A stretch of DNA of 64,000 nucleotides from Adiantum capillus-veneris (Eukaryota; Streptophyta; Polypodiopsida; Polypodiales; Pteridaceae): positions 74,260,872 to 74,324,871 of the forward strand of contig CM043953.1 of the NCBI GenBank assembly GCA_014529385.2. Direction: 5' to 3'. The notes beneath the pieces were generated by a model. It saw only the letters and a list, made by a program, of their open reading frames with translations, searched no databases and was not told where the DNA came from. The translations under genes were made by a program, and so were the position numbers. This document shows positions 48,687 through 62,187 of this stretch, one piece after another (position 1 is the stretch's first letter; each line of letters starts with the position of its first letter).

Positions 48687-48722
48687 ATCTCCGTACACCT
48701 TGGTCCAGAGGTGTACGGAGAT
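48687..48722. repeat. Perfect 14-bp inverted repeat upstream of the transposase start
   Basis: ATCTCCGTACACCT, 8-base loop TGGTCCAG, AGGTGTACGGAGAT. Lies about 80 bp upstream of the transposase ATG, so in its leader or promoter. Unusually, it has stayed perfect while the gene decayed. Confidence 0.92.
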
Positions 48723-48849
48723 CAGGACCACCGGGTCAAAATCTCGTCTTTATTGGTCAAATCCTATATGGGTAGACACATACGTGCACTCCCAGGTGTA
48801 CATGGCAATGCATGTAGCGGGCAAAACCCCTTTGCCTCTTTTAGTTCCA

Positions 48850-48999
48850 TAGTTTCTTCTAGAGGGAGAGAGAGAGAGAGATAGAGAGAGTTTCTGTCCT
48901 TTTCACACAATTGGTCAGCCAACCTAACTCTTTCACGCCGACTTTCTCCATCTACTATCTATCTCTCTCTCTCTACCTCTGTAGCTATCTCTAGTTAAT

Positions 49000-49030
<31 letters not shown>

Positions 49031-49175
49031 CACTCTCTATCTCTCTATTTCTCTCTCTCTGTCTATGTACCCTATCTCTCGTTCTTTCTCTCTCGATCTC
49101 GCTCTCGCTATCTCTCTTTCTCTCTCTATTTTCCTATTTCCCTATCTCTCTCTCTCTGTCTCGCTCTCCACTTCC

Positions 49176-49250
<75 letters not shown>

Positions 49251-49257
49251 TATCTCC

Positions 49258-49341
<84 letters not shown>

Positions 49342-49373
49342 ACTTGTGTCTCTCTCTCTCTTTAATTTATACG
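48850..49373. repeat. (CT)n / (TA)n microsatellite zone of CACTA-1
   Basis: CT-rich sequence from about 48860, then (TA)n at 49199-49248 and 49261-49336 separated by GATATCTCCCTC. Dipeptide open frames across it are not genes. Confidence 0.93.
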
Positions 49374-49800
49374 AACATCTCTCTCTCTCCCTCTCTACCA
49401 CAGCAAAGCTCGTCACTTTACACCAGAGGCATATTGATCGAACGAGCAACTGAGCTAGGGAGATCCGGACGCCCACGACTGCGGAGGACTACACAACATC
49501 AACAGAGGCTGCATCAGAGGATCCAGGTCACTTTGGCTCGACATGCACAACGCACGGTCAAACTACTGACCATGGAGGAGATTGATGAGATCCGCCAGCG
49601 ACCAATGCTGGATCTCCTATGATCTACCTATCCTAGCCAGTTGTTTTAGCTGCTTAGTCCACACCCAGCAGTTTAGGATTCCATTATATTTTATTTTGTC
49701 ATTTGTCATCTTGTTACTCTGACTTTGTATCAGATCCACCACATTGTAACTTTTTGGTCTCATAGGTCACTTTGGCCTTTTGAAGACATTAATATAACAT
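49374..49800 (+). other. Unique-sequence island with a short open end and a 3'-UTR-like tail
   Basis: Between two CT zones sits about 430 bp of ordinary-complexity DNA. On the plus strand about 65 codons (ending [17 protein letters not shown], stop at 49620-49622) are followed by an AT-rich tail with TTTATTTTGTCATTTGTC and AATATAACATTTCATTTC, like the 3' end of a transcript. I do not recognise the product. It could be a captured gene end, or the tail of another retroelement. Confidence 0.4.
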
Positions 49801-50341
<541 letters not shown>

Positions 50342-50675
50342 GAGAGAGAGGGGTTGGGGGGGGGAGAGGTTCATAATACCTGCGCAGCAGGTTTTGGCCA
50401 AGAGATCTGAGCGCGTCGCAGGCGAAAATGGCCGCTTGCGCGGGTTTCCCTTTTTTTCCCCCCAATTTTTTGCATCGAAATCTGCATCGATATACTCGTG
50501 GTAATATCCGTCGATATACGCGTGGAAAATTATGCCTTGCCACGCGTATTTCCACACGCATATCGACGGATATTCCGACGCATATATCGACGGGATGCAA
50601 GTACGTCGATAACTGCGTAGAAAGGTACGACCGTCGATATATACTGTGTCGATATCTTGATGTTATGTTGTAGTG
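50342..50675 (-). promoter_or_regulatory. CACTA-1 right subterminal repeats and terminal inverted repeat
   Basis: A G-run (50353-50365), an AATTTTTTGCATCGAAATC segment and about a dozen TCGATAT/CGTCGATA words, ending ATGTTATGTTGTAGTG. This is the transposase-side end, so it probably held the promoter. Confidence 0.8.
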
Positions 50676-50678
50676 TTG

Positions 50679-50917
50679 ATAATGGAGTCTTTTTAGACTT
50701 GCCTACGGCTTACCATCATTGAGCAATAAGGAGTTCGAAAGGAGCTAGCCCTCGGCAACTCTGCTATGTTAGACCTACGCCTCTACTCTCTATAAGTAAC
50801 CACTTCGAGCCGTGGGTGTAGATACTTAAGAGCCAATTTTCAAAGGCTAAGAGGAGTGGCAACTAAGGTTTTGAATTGCCAAAGCATACACTAAGTACAT
50901 ACATAAATTTTGTTAAC
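50679..50917 (+). other. Gyp-C leader (right part)
   Basis: Resumes the leader after CACTA-1 and matches 26077-26350 of Gyp-E on the opposite strand, up to the gag start. No gene seen. Confidence 0.82.
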
Positions 50918-52250
50918 ATGGCTGACAATAATCAAGAGAGTAGAATGAACATTGATAGCTTTGATTTTGCACATGGAGGTTCTAATGATGATGTTCCCAT
51001 GTTTGTGAATTATCTCGTCTCTAGGTTGCAGCAAGCTATGGGCAACCCTACTTTGCAAGCCGAAGTTACTCAACAACTTCGTGCTTATGGAATTTCCTTT
51101 CCTCTCCAAGAGGAGAGAGAGCTTAGGAGGCCTCTTGAAGAGACCCCCAAACAAAGACTCTCTCCCATACAAGAGGAGGAATCCAAAGAGCAAGAAAGCA
51201 ATGAAAATTTAAGTTCCTCTGAAGATGTGGCTCCATGAAGACAGCGGTCTAGATGATCACCTACTCCTCCCAAGAGGAAAATATCAACACACGTTCCTTC
51301 TCCTCGTCATTCCGAAAGAGAAGAGAGGAAACAAAGGAAGAAAAGGGCTAGAAAGAGGTCACCCTCTTCTCCTTCATCTTCACCTTCCTCCTCTTCCGAT
51401 GAAAGCTATGGATATTCTCCTAGAGAATACAAGACAAGAGGACATCGCAAATCATTCCTTGCATGGAGAAGGTCCCAAAAGTTAAAGAAGTTCAAGGAGG
51501 GAGGAAAGAGTATATCTTTTCACACTTATGATGGCACCTTTGGTGCTACCGACAAAGTGTTGGCCTTCATCCAGCAATTTGATGCGGCACGGCGAAGCTT
51601 TAAAGACATGGAAAACTCTACGAGTTTCCATCATGAAGCAATTCCTTGCAAGCAATGTAAAGGACAAAGTGCTTACCGAATGGCGCAGATTAAAGCTTCT
51701 CTCTCATGAGTCTATCCACAAGTATGTAGACAAGTTTTGGGATTTACATGTCAAGGCTACTGTCTTTCAAAAGATAGACTTTGCCGAGCAAAGGCAGCAA
51801 TTATGTGCGGGATTCCCTGAAGAGATGGCTAAATACATCAACTCTCAACAACCTGGTACTATTAGCGAAGTAATCCATCACAACATGGTTTCTTCACATA
51901 TCAATTTCCATCAAAGGGCTGGACGTAATATCAAACCCATGGACAACAAAGGCAAAAATGATGCAAAGGGGAAGACCAATGCTCAAAATTTTTCCCAAGG
52001 CACTTCCAACAACAACAACAACAACAATCGTTCCAAGGAGAAGGGAGTTTACAAAGGTAAAAACAAACTCTCTCCTGAAGAGCTTGAAGCTTTTTGCAAG
52101 GACCATAAGTGTTTCAAGTGTGGGGAGCAAGGCCACGGCTATCGTTCTTGGCCCAAGAAGAATACTCGCAATGAGACTCCTAGGGCTTCCACCATCGAAG
52201 CTCCAAAAGAGGATGCTCATTTCAAAGGCTCATCACTCTCCTATGCTTGG
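50918..52250 (+). pseudogene. Gyp-C gag region
   Basis: ATG at 50918 (MADNNQESRMNID). Ser/Arg/Lys-rich zone near 51.2-51.4 kb, gag capsid-like zone with FIQQFDA near 51.57 kb and HKYVDKFWDLHVK near 51.72-51.76 kb, an Asn-rich linker near 52.0 kb, and the zinc knuckle CFKCGEQGHGYRSW near 52.11-52.15 kb. Structural protein; broken. Confidence 0.85.
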
Positions 52251-55200
52251 GGAAAGGTAAAAGAGCATGATGCATTCATCTTGTTTGACCCTGGCTCTAC
52301 TCACAACTTCATATCAACGTAGTTGAACACCAAGTTGGGCATTCAAGCTTTCAAGATGGGAGATGTGGTAACGACTGACGCAGCTTTCAAGGGATTGTTA
52401 CTCCCTTGATTGGGAAGTTGAGGCTTCATGTCCAAAGCTATGTCGACAAAGAAGACTTCTTTATCTCTCCTCTCCAACATGAGGATGTTGTCCTAGGGGT
52501 ACCATGGTTCTACCGCATGGCTGCTAGCATGAAGTTCCCTGAAAGGAGAATCTACTTCACCTACAGGGGAAAGAATATGTATATAGATGCTAATGAGTTT
52601 GTTCATACTATACCACTTGTAAATCCTCTCACCCTTGATAAATCAATGAAAAGCTCAGTTTCTACGTACATGATTTTTGTCAAAGAATCCCTAAAAGGTC
52701 CTAATGTTTCATCAAAGGTGAATGGTAGGAGAATCAAGAAGAGTTAGACTTGTCTAACTTTCTAAAAGGATTCCAAGATGTGTTCATTGATATCCCTATG
52801 GACTTACCTCCAAAACGAGGGGATGGTGACCTTCGAATTGAGCTCCTATCAAGAAGCTCACCGCCTAACAAACCTCCCTATCGAGTTTCACAAGCTCAAC
52901 AAGAGGAGATCATGAGGCAAGTACAAGAATTGTTAGACAAAGGAATGGTGAGGCCTAGATCCTCTCCCTTTTGCTCTCCAGTCCTTTTAGTGCAAAAGAA
53001 AGATGGTACGTACCGCATGTGTGTGGACTATCATGCACTAAACCATATCACTATCAAAAACAGATTTTCCATACCTTGGGTAGAAGATCTGTTTGATAAG
53101 CTACAAGGTTGTACCTACTTCAGTAGGATTGACCTTAAAAGTGGCTACCATCAAATAAGGATAGTGAATGAAGATATCCTAAAGACCGCATTTCGCACAA
53201 TTTTTTTGTCTTTATAAATATCTAGTCATGCCTTTTGGTTTGACTAATGCACCAGCTACATTCAATCATCTTATGGAGAAAAAATTTAGACCTTACCGCA
53301 AATTCACTGGAGTGTTCTTTGATGATATCATCATCTACTCCAAGTCTTTGGAAGAACATAAGCAGCATCTCCAAGAGGTTTTTCAAGCATTGAGGGAGAA
53401 TAATCTTTTCCTCAATCAAAAGAAAAGCGAATGTTTCCTTCAAGAGATTCAATACCTAGGTCATGTTATCTCTCAAGATGGTATTCGTATGGATCCATCA
53501 AAGTTAGAGGTAATAGAAGCATGGCCTAACCCAAAGAATCTACATGAGCTAAGAAGCTTTATTGGTATGTGCACATACTATAGACGTTTCATAGCAAAGT
53601 TCTCTCAAATAGCAGGACCACTACATGACTTAACTAAGAAGAACATTAAGCATGTATGGACTGCTAAAGAGCAAAATGCTTTTGATAAGGTCAAGGAGAA
53701 GCTTACCTCCCAACCCGTCCTCATGCTTTCGGATCTCTCAAAACCATTTGAGGTCCAATGTGATACTTGTGGTGATTACCTTGGAGCAGTTTTGCTTCAA
53801 GAAGGGCATGCCATAGCATATGAGAGCCGCAGGCTCAATACTGATGAATGAGTCTTGGGCATTTATGAGAAAGAGCTTTTAGCTATGCTACATGCCTAGA
53901 CACATGGAAGGACTACTTATTGGGGACTCCATTCATTCTACAAACCGATCACCAAAGTCTCAAGTATTTCATGACGCAAATCAAGCTCTCCAACTAACAA
54001 ATGAGGTGGGAAAATTTTCTTTCACAATTTAATTTCCATATTGCTCACATTGCCGGTAAGCACAATCAAGTGGCCAATACACTTTCACGACGACCAAAAG
54101 TTAACGCGGTCCTATAGCTACTCACAATGATCTATCTTCTATGATAGATGAGTATGCTACTGACCCTGACTTTAAAGACATAATGTCAGCCCTTGATTTG
54201 GAGAAGAAAGAGGAACCATTCACCTTGCAGGATGGTTATCTTCTCCACGGCAATAGGCTATGTGTTACCCATTCCCTTCGTGAGAAAGTGATGTATGAAT
54301 CCCATGCTCCTCCCTATGCGGGGCATAGAGGTATTCAACCTACTCTTTGAGGAGTAGAGACGTATTTCTATTGGCCTACCTTGAAAGTGGACATACAAGA
54401 GTATGTTTCAAATTGCGTAGTATGCCAAAAGACCAAATATGATAGATTAAGCAACCTGGTTTACTCCAGCCATTGCCTTTCCCAAATTCACCATGGGAGA
54501 GTATAGCCATGGATTTCATTTTTGGATTACCCAAGTCTATCCATGGGAATACAAGAATATGGACAATAGTCAACAGGTTTAGCAAACAAGCACACTTTAT
54601 TCCTGTCAAAAAGACTATTAAGGCACACCAAATAGCAACTCTCTTCATATCTTAGATTTTCAAACACCATGGATTACCAACATCCATTGTGTCAGATAGA
54701 GATCTTGAATGACCAGTAATTTTTGGAAAGGTCTCTTTGAAAATCTAGGAACAAGATTGAATTTCTCTTCGGCCTATCACCCACAAACGGATGGCCAAAG
54801 TGAGATAGCCAATCTTACGATACTCGATCTACTCAAGACTTATGTTATTGAAGTAGATCAATGCTCACAATGGGAAAAATACTTACCTCTTGTAGAGTAT
54901 GCTTACAATAATATTGTGCATACTTCTATGGGAAAAACACCTTTTGAGATCATTGAGGGAAGCCCAAAAAGTCCCTTGCTACTCAAAGTACATGGAAAGA
55001 TCTTCGTCGCCGATGAGTATAGCCGTGACCTACAAGAATCTTTTCAAAAGATTAAGGCAGCTATATCCATCTCTTAACAAAGGAAAAAAGCTGTTGGCTG
55101 ACAAGCACAGAAGGGCCTTAACATTCCAAGAAAATGATTGGGTGTTACTTAAGTTTCTTAAGGCTCGATTAAGGCAAACGACGGGCAAAAATCCTACGGG

Positions 55201-55591
55201 CCATCAAAAGTATTATGCTAAGCTAGCAAAAAGATACTATAGTCCTTTCCAAATCTTCAAGCCCATTAATGAGACGGCCTATCAACTCAAGTTGCTCAAC
55301 CATTGGCTCATACACAATGCTTTTCACGTGAGCCTACTCAAGCCCTACAAAAGAGAGCCACCAAGTGAACCAATTATTGAAGACCCTTCCGAATTTGAAG
55401 ACCAAGAAGAAGTGCTACAACCAGAAGCTATCCTTCGGCATGAAGACAAGGTACTATGCCATGGTAAGATGATCCGACAGTATCTTATTAAATTCAAAAA
55501 TTATCCTTTTGAAGATGCTAGATGGATGCAAGGAATACATCTTAAGGATAGTGTGAAACTTGTCAATGCTTACAATGCTACATTAGAATAA
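52251..55591 (+). pseudogene. Gyp-C pol region (protease to chromodomain)
   Basis: Protease FILFDPGSTHNFIST near 52.28 kb; RT with QKKDGTYRMCVDYHALN near 52.99-53.05 kb and FFDDIIIYSKS near 53.32 kb; RNase H FEVQCDTCGDYLGAVLLQ near 53.75 kb; integrase zinc-binding region near 54.3-54.45 kb, core with [16 protein letters not shown] near 54.55 kb and AYHPQTDGQSE near 54.77 kb; chromodomain-like LIKFKNYPFEDARWMQG near 55.49-55.54 kb; stop at 55589-55591. Full Ty3 chromovirus order. About half a dozen breaks. Confidence 0.9.
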
Positions 55592-55948
55592 GCAAATGTA
55601 TAAATTTATTTTAAATGATCCATGTTTTGTCTTATAAGACTAATTCCCTTTTTATTGTGCACAAATTTAAATAGTATGCATGCTTAGAATCATGTTTGTG
55701 ACCATGACGTCTCTCAAACACCAAGTAGAATTTATCACTCTACTTTGGGAGAATGAAATGGACTAAAGAGCAGACATGCTTGCAGCAGCTATGTCTCCCA
55801 AGCACCAAATGGATTAGTCATCCATCTTGGAAATATGTCGTAGAGTAAAAAGGGATCCTCTACCTGCTAAGTAAAATTGACTCATGACTATGACTTTATC
55901 TATTCTACCTCATAGTCGAGGACGACTATGATTTCAAGAGAGAGGTAA
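55592..55948 (+). other. Gyp-C 3' untranslated zone and polypurine tract
   Basis: Non-coding; ends GATTTCAAGAGAGAGGTAA directly before the 3' LTR. Homologous to 12776-13200 (Gyp-A) and 33444-33900 (Gyp-D) on the other strand. Confidence 0.85.
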
Positions 55949-56620
55949 TGTCATAAAATCTAATATCTAACCAAACCAAATGATTTTCTCATATTAAACT
56001 GATCACTTGATGTGGGAGAATAAATGGGAACAAGGGTTAAGATACAGATATGCTTATAGATATATTTCAACACGGGGCCAATGGTAAAGGAGCCCAAATG
56101 AGAGATGGTATATCAAAGAGCAAGGTTAACCAATGGAGCAAAAGACCTTAGGGTTGGCTTCATTAAATCCTCCAAAGGTAAGTGTTCAAAGCCTTAGGAA
56201 ATAGTCTTTAAATTTTGAAACTTTAGTCAAGTATAGTCCAAGCAGCCAAGGGGGCAGCTTGCTTAAGCAAGGGCTGTGCTTAAGCATGGGGCCTGCATGC
56301 TTACCACGATCAAATATCTTGCTACAAAGAGGGGGGTGAGCCCTACAAAGTAAGGATGTGTGTAGTAAGTATGCACCTCACCAAGGACCCATGATCTTAT
56401 GAAAGGAAAGGGGCCACATGTCAAGTGTAGAGGCACAATGCTCAAGCAGGCAAGGGTTGTGCTTAAGCAAGGGGGGTGCTAGCTTAACCTCACAAGAGGG
56501 AAAGAAGGACACTTGTCAAGAGACTACACATCTTGACCCAAAGGGAGCCCAGCTCTCATTGGATAGAGGGCTACATGGCCCAATGAGCTTCAAGGAAAGC
56601 CTAGGGAAGGGGGTCGACCT

Positions 56621-56673
<53 letters not shown>

Positions 56674-57220
56674 GAGCATCCCACGAGCTCTCCCTCTCTC
56701 ATTCTTCTCTTCACACACTCTTGTGAAGCAAGGACTCCATCTCCTTCTCCAAGCTTGAGAAGTTGAGTGCCTACTACCACAAGCTCTTGGCTATGAATGC
56801 AAATCCACACAAGAGAATACTTATGCTTGCTCACAATCTCTCTAATCTCCATTAACACTATGCTAAGCTATGCTACAAGAGTTATGAGTGATTATGTGCA
56901 AGGGGTTATTGCTTTCTCGTAGAGCTACTTCTTCTCCTCTCTTCTTCCTCACTCCCTGCCAGCTCTCCTCACCTTTCATGGTGTTTGAGGTCTTGGGATT
57001 AAGGTTGGGCATTTTCCAAGTTCATGCTAATCATGTTTATTGTTGTTATACTTGGTGAGTGAAGCTTGCCATCTTCACCTCATCAAGAAGGTCTCAAGGA
57101 ACACAATCAATCATGTATTGTAAACAAGTCTTCCTTCATGGAAAAATCTATAATACAAATGCCTATTGGAGGGGGGACCGGCTCCAACTAATCCGGTCCT
57201 CTATTGGTGTCAATTTATCT

Positions 57221-57275
<55 letters not shown>

Positions 57276-57440
57276 AGTATTGATCATGCCATGTTAATGA
57301 AGTAATGTGTTAGTGTTTCTCTCTCCATCCAAGCACTTTCTTTCTCAATCTACATCTACACACAAAGGAATGCTCAAGGAAATGCTCAATATGTTATTCA
57401 CTTCCACTCCAACTCAAGTTAAAATGCTAATTCCATTACA
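55949..57440 (+). repeat. 3' LTR of Gyp-C
   Basis: 1492 bp. Two (CT)n runs: 56622-56669, and 57223-57272, which is barely present in the 5' LTR. Followed by GATAA, the right target duplication. Confidence 0.93.
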
Positions 57441-57931
57441 GATAACATTCTCATGTTTGAGAGGGGAGATGAAGAAATCCTTTTTGTCCACATAGCTTTG
57501 GACATGAAGCCTTAATTTTCCAATTAAGAAAGTAACTGAGATGTCTTCCCCGTTGATAGCTCCATTGGCTTTCAATGCATCTCCATCTCGTGGGCTTGTA
57601 TGCCTAGCTTAGTGGGCAACTCTGTGGATATGAAGTTGTGAGTTGAATCACGGAAAACAAAATAAAGGCAACATGCTCTTCCATCTTCCCCAAGCATAGG
57701 AAAGGAGAAATCCTTGGCAATGAGCATCCTCTTTTGGAGCTTCAAACATAGAGGCTCTAGGAGTCTCATTGCAAGCAATTCTCTTGGGGCAAGGACGATA
57801 ACCATGGCCTTGCTCCCCACACTTAAAACATTTGTGGTCCTTACAAAAAGCTTCTAGCTCTTTAGGAGAGAGTTTATATTTACCCTTGTAAACTCCCTTC
57901 TCCTTGGACCGATTGTTGTTGTTGTTAGAAT
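57441..57931 (-). pseudogene. Gyp-D piece: protease and zinc-knuckle region
   Basis: Minus-strand match to Gyp-E 24417-24900, including CFKCGEQGHGYRPC near 57.82 kb and the protease zone near 57.64 kb. Ends with AGAAT, the left target duplication of Cop-2. Confidence 0.82.
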
Positions 57932-58123
57932 TGAAGGAGTACGAGCGGAAGTGCGACGCGAGAGAGAGTGCGAGAAGAAGAGCACGACGATATGGTGAAC
58001 TTGCTCTACTGTAATGTGTAGAGCATAGTGAGTTCTTATTAGGTTTTAACAAAAGAATATGTGTACATACCTGGCGACCCGCCCACTTACCTGGGCGACC
58101 ACATTGGGATTTATACCCCAACA
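57932..58123 (-). repeat. 3' LTR of Cop-2
   Basis: 192 bp. Adjoining plus-strand ACCTCCCACTTAAAG is the complement of the polypurine tract. Confidence 0.94.
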
Positions 58124-58212
58124 ACCTCCCACTTAAAGTCCAATGTGGTAATTTAAGTGTGAGAGAAGCTACTATACAAGCTAATATACAAGAGATGTAG
58201 AGAAGTGATGTA

Positions 58213-61200
58213 CTACCCTACACCTAACTGCTTGTGAAAATGCGCAAAGCTCTCTGAGGGAAGTCCTTTTGTAAGTAGATCAGCAGGATTTTCTGTGGTG
58301 TGAACTTTGACAAGCTGAATTTGCTTATCCTCGAGCATTTCCCTGATGAAATGATACTTCACATCCACATGCTTTGTCTTTGAGTGATAAACTGGATTGC
58401 GAGCCAATTGTATAGCACTCTGACTATCACAATATAACACAAGCATCTCTTCTTTGATTCCCAAATCTGTTACTAGTCGATTAAGCCAAATTGATTCTTT
58501 GCATGCCTCTGATCCTGCAACATATTCAGCCTCTATAGTAGACTAAGTAACACAATCTTGTAATCTAGAACGCCATGATACTGCTCCACCAGCCAATGTA
58601 AAGACATACCCTGAAGTAGACCTTCGGTTGTCTAAGTCACCTTCATAATCTGAGTCTGTAAAACCCTTTACACTTAGCTCTTGACTCCCATAGCATATAC
58701 GCATACTCTTTGTAGCTTTCAGGTATCTCAATATTCCTTTCACTGCCTCCCAATGTTTCTTGCCTGGGTTTGACATGTATCGACTTACTACTCCCACTGC
58801 AAATGCAATGTCTCGGCGAGTAGCAATCATTGCATACATCAAACTACCCACTGCAGACGCATATGGAATCTTATCCATTTCAGCCTGTTCTTCCTCAGAC
58901 ACAGGACAATCTTGTTTGCTAAGTTTCACATATGGTGGCAATGGATTACTCAATGCCTTTCCCTTCTCCATATTGAAACGTTGCAAAACCTTGTCAATAT
59001 ACTCTGTTTGAGATAACCAAATCAACTTCTTTGATCTGTCTCTCTCAATGCGCATACCAAGTATATGACTTGCCTCACCCATGTCTTTCATGTCAAATGA
59101 TTTTGCCATCTTTGACTTCAAAGCTAAAATTTCTTCCAAGTGCTTGCCAGCAATCAACATGTCATCCACATACAAAATAAGGATCAGCCAACTACCATCC
59201 TTAGCCTTCTTTGTATATAGACAGTGATCGAGCTCACTACGTTTGTAGCCTTGAGAAAGCATAAACTTGTGGAACTTATGGTACCATGCCCTCGGTGATT
59301 GTTTTAAGCCATAAAGACTCTTTAACAACTGGCATACCAAATCTTCCTTGCCTTTCTCAACAAACCCTTCTGGCTGCTGCATGTAAATTTCCACATCTAA
59401 ATCACCATGCAAGAACGTTGTCTTGACATCCATTTGGTGCAACACCAAATCTAATATGGCAACCAATGCAAGAAAGCATCTCAATGTAGTCATCTTGACC
59501 ACCGGAGAGAAGACTTCATCAAAGTCAATGCCTTGTTCTTGCTTAAAGCCCTTGGCAACAAGCCTTGCTTTGTACTTTGGCTGACTATCATGAGCGGTGA
59601 TCTTATACCTGTAAACCCATTTACAAGGTAGAGCCTTTTTGCCCTGTGGTAATTTAACTAGCTTCCATGTTTGGTTTTTATGCAGAGCTGTCATCTCTGA
59701 TTGCATGGCCAATTGCCGATTCCCGGAGTCCTTCATTTGCACTGCTTCCTTGTAACATGAAGGCTCATTGCAATCACTCAACATGACATAGTTCATAGAT
59801 GGAACAAACCGATCAGGAGGTCGTGAGATCCGTCCCGATTTACACAAAATAGGTGGCTGAGGCTCAGCCACAACCTATGGTTCCACTCTATCCTCTCCTT
59901 GCTCCTCTTGAGCCCTGACATTTTGTCTTGCACGTGCAGGTCCATCTTCTTGGAAGACAACTCTTCTAATCTCCTCAACCCTCTCTGGTTTAGAATGATA
60001 TTTGGCTTCATTAAAGTGAACATCATTGCTGCGGATAACCTTTCTGGATTCGGGATCCCAAAGTCTATACCCCATCTCACCAGAATTACCATAGCCTAGA
60101 AAGATGCACTTTCTACTCTTTGGCTCAAGTTTGTTCCTACATTCCTTTGGAATGTGAGTATATGCCTCACATCCAAAGACTCTGAGATGCTTGTATGAGG
60201 GCACCTTACCTGACCATACCATCTCTGCCACTGAATCCTTCTGCAAAACCTTGCTAGGAGATCTATTTATAAGATGAACAGCTGTTGATACAGCTTCAGC
60301 CCAAAACCCATTTGGCACCTGTGCATTAGACAACATACTTATTACCTTCTCTTGTATGGTCCTATTCATCCTCTCAACAACACCATTTTGAGGAGGATTG
60401 TAAGGAGCAGTAAGTTCACATTTTATACCTTTTGACTCACAAAAGTCCTAAAAGGCCTTTGAAACATACTCTCCACCATTGTCAGTGCGTAAGCATTTAA
60501 GCTTCTTGCCACTCTGATTCTCCACAAGTGTCACAAACGTTTTGAAAACACTAAACGCTTCATCCTTGTGCTTGAGAAAGTAAACCCATACTTTCCTCGA
60601 GTAATCATCTATAAATGTCATAAAGTAAGAAGCTCCCCCTAGAGATAGGTTAGGCATAGGTCCATACCAATCACTATGAACAAGTGCCAATTGTGTATCT
60701 CTTCTACTACTTCTATGCTTATGTGGCTGTTGTGTTTGCTTACCATACAGACAATGTTCACAGAATTCAAAATCATTAAATGAAAAGCCAGGCAAATAAC
60801 CAGAACGAGACAAGATTTCCATTCCCTTCTTGGACATATGTCCTAACCGGCTATGCCACAAAGAAACGTTCGGCTGCTCGATTACATTTTTAGAGACATT
60901 TGATACATAAATCATGTAAAGTCCTCCAGACTTTACTCGATGTGCTACTGTCATAGAACCCTTGGATATCTTCCACATGTTCTGTCCAAAAGTGGTGACG
61001 TAGCCAGCATCATCAAGTAAACCTGTGCTGATCAAGCTCTTTGTAATTGCAGGAACATGTCTCACATTTTTCAGCGTGAAAGAAGAGCCATTCTGAAACT
61101 TCAATTGAACATCTCCAACACCTAAGATCTCACATGTCTGCCCATTGCCTAGCCGAACATGATCTTTAGTGGTCACATAAGAGGTAAACCACTCCTTGTT

Positions 61201-61250
61201 TGGAGACACATGAAGTGATGCCCCTGAGCCTATAATCCAGTCACTCAGTG
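58213..61250 (-). pseudogene. Cop-2 pol region (protease-integrase-RT-RNase H)
   Basis: Minus strand. A GAG-pre-integrase region LWHSRLGHMSKKGMEILSR near 60.85 kb; integrase core FIDDYSRKVWVYFL near 60.6 kb and LRTDNGGEY near 60.48 kb; RT CKWVYRYKI...KARLVAKGFKQEQGIDFDE near 59.5-59.6 kb, YVDDMLIAGK near 59.15 kb, SLYGLKQSPRAWYHKFHKF near 59.3 kb; RNase H YCDSQSAIQLARNPVYHSK near 58.4 kb and NPADLLTKGLPS near 58.27 kb. Long open stretch over RT. Broken elsewhere. Confidence 0.92.
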
Positions 61251-62187
61251 CATTTCCATCAGATGCTGTAAGAAGAGCTGAGTCTTGACACTAGACTGTC
61301 ATCCTCTGCTTCTTCAAGAAGTAGATGTCTCCTGACACTAGATTGTCATCCTCTGCAACAGTGTTTGTCACATTTATTTCTTGAATCTTCACTGAGGACT
61401 TTTTCTTCTCACCATGGTCTTCAGCTTTCTCTTTGCCTTTTTCTGCTTTCCATTCTCTGGAGTCTCTTTTCATGTGACCCTTCTTGCCACAATGGTAGCA
61501 TTCTATGTCACTCTTGCCTTTAGCACTACGGGACTTCCTACGAGACTGATTCCTCTTTCCACCTTTGTACTTTTCTTTGGTCCTTCCCCTGACAACTAAG
61601 GTTGTTCCTTTGCCTTTGTCCATTGTCTTTCTGTTGGTTTCTTCAGTAAGCAGACTGCTTTCTACACCTACTATGGTCAAACCATCTGGAGGTGCAGAAT
61701 TACTCAAAGGTGTGCGAAAAGTGTCCCAACTTTTCGGCAATGTGATCAACAGGAAATAGCTTTAACAGGTTCATCAAACTTGACACCTTGAGTTGACAAC
61801 TAACTGTAGATGGTGTTGAATTCATTCAGATGATTGGACATAGGTGTCCCTTCTTTCATCTTCAAGTCAACAAGCTTCTTAAGCCAGTATACCTGGGAAG
61901 CTGCACTCTGCTTCTCATAAAGATCACTCAGCTTTGTCCATGCTTCATAAGCCGACATCTCGTCTGCTACATTGAATTAAACGCTTTCTGCCAAAGTCAG
62001 CATAATGGTAGAAAGTGCCAATTCATCCATTTTGCTCCATTCATCTTCGTCCATATCTTCTGGTTTTATCCCCTTGAGCTTTATAGGTTTTATATGCTTC
62101 TTTTGTACCAACACTTTTCCACAATGGGAAATTGGTTCCATCCAGCTTCTTGATATTGTAAAGAGCAGTGTCTTGTGATCCAGCCAT
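61251..62187 (-). pseudogene. Cop-2 gag region
   Basis: ATG at 62185-62187 (MAGSQDTALYNIKKLDGTNF). CCHC-type knuckle CYHCGKKGHMKRDS near 61.49 kb preceded by a Lys/Arg-rich stretch. Structural protein; decayed. Confidence 0.85.

Noticed and set aside
49065-49373. Open frame with Ile-Tyr repeats
   Set aside because: Translation of (TA)n and (CT)n; only the unique island after 49374 is worth noting.
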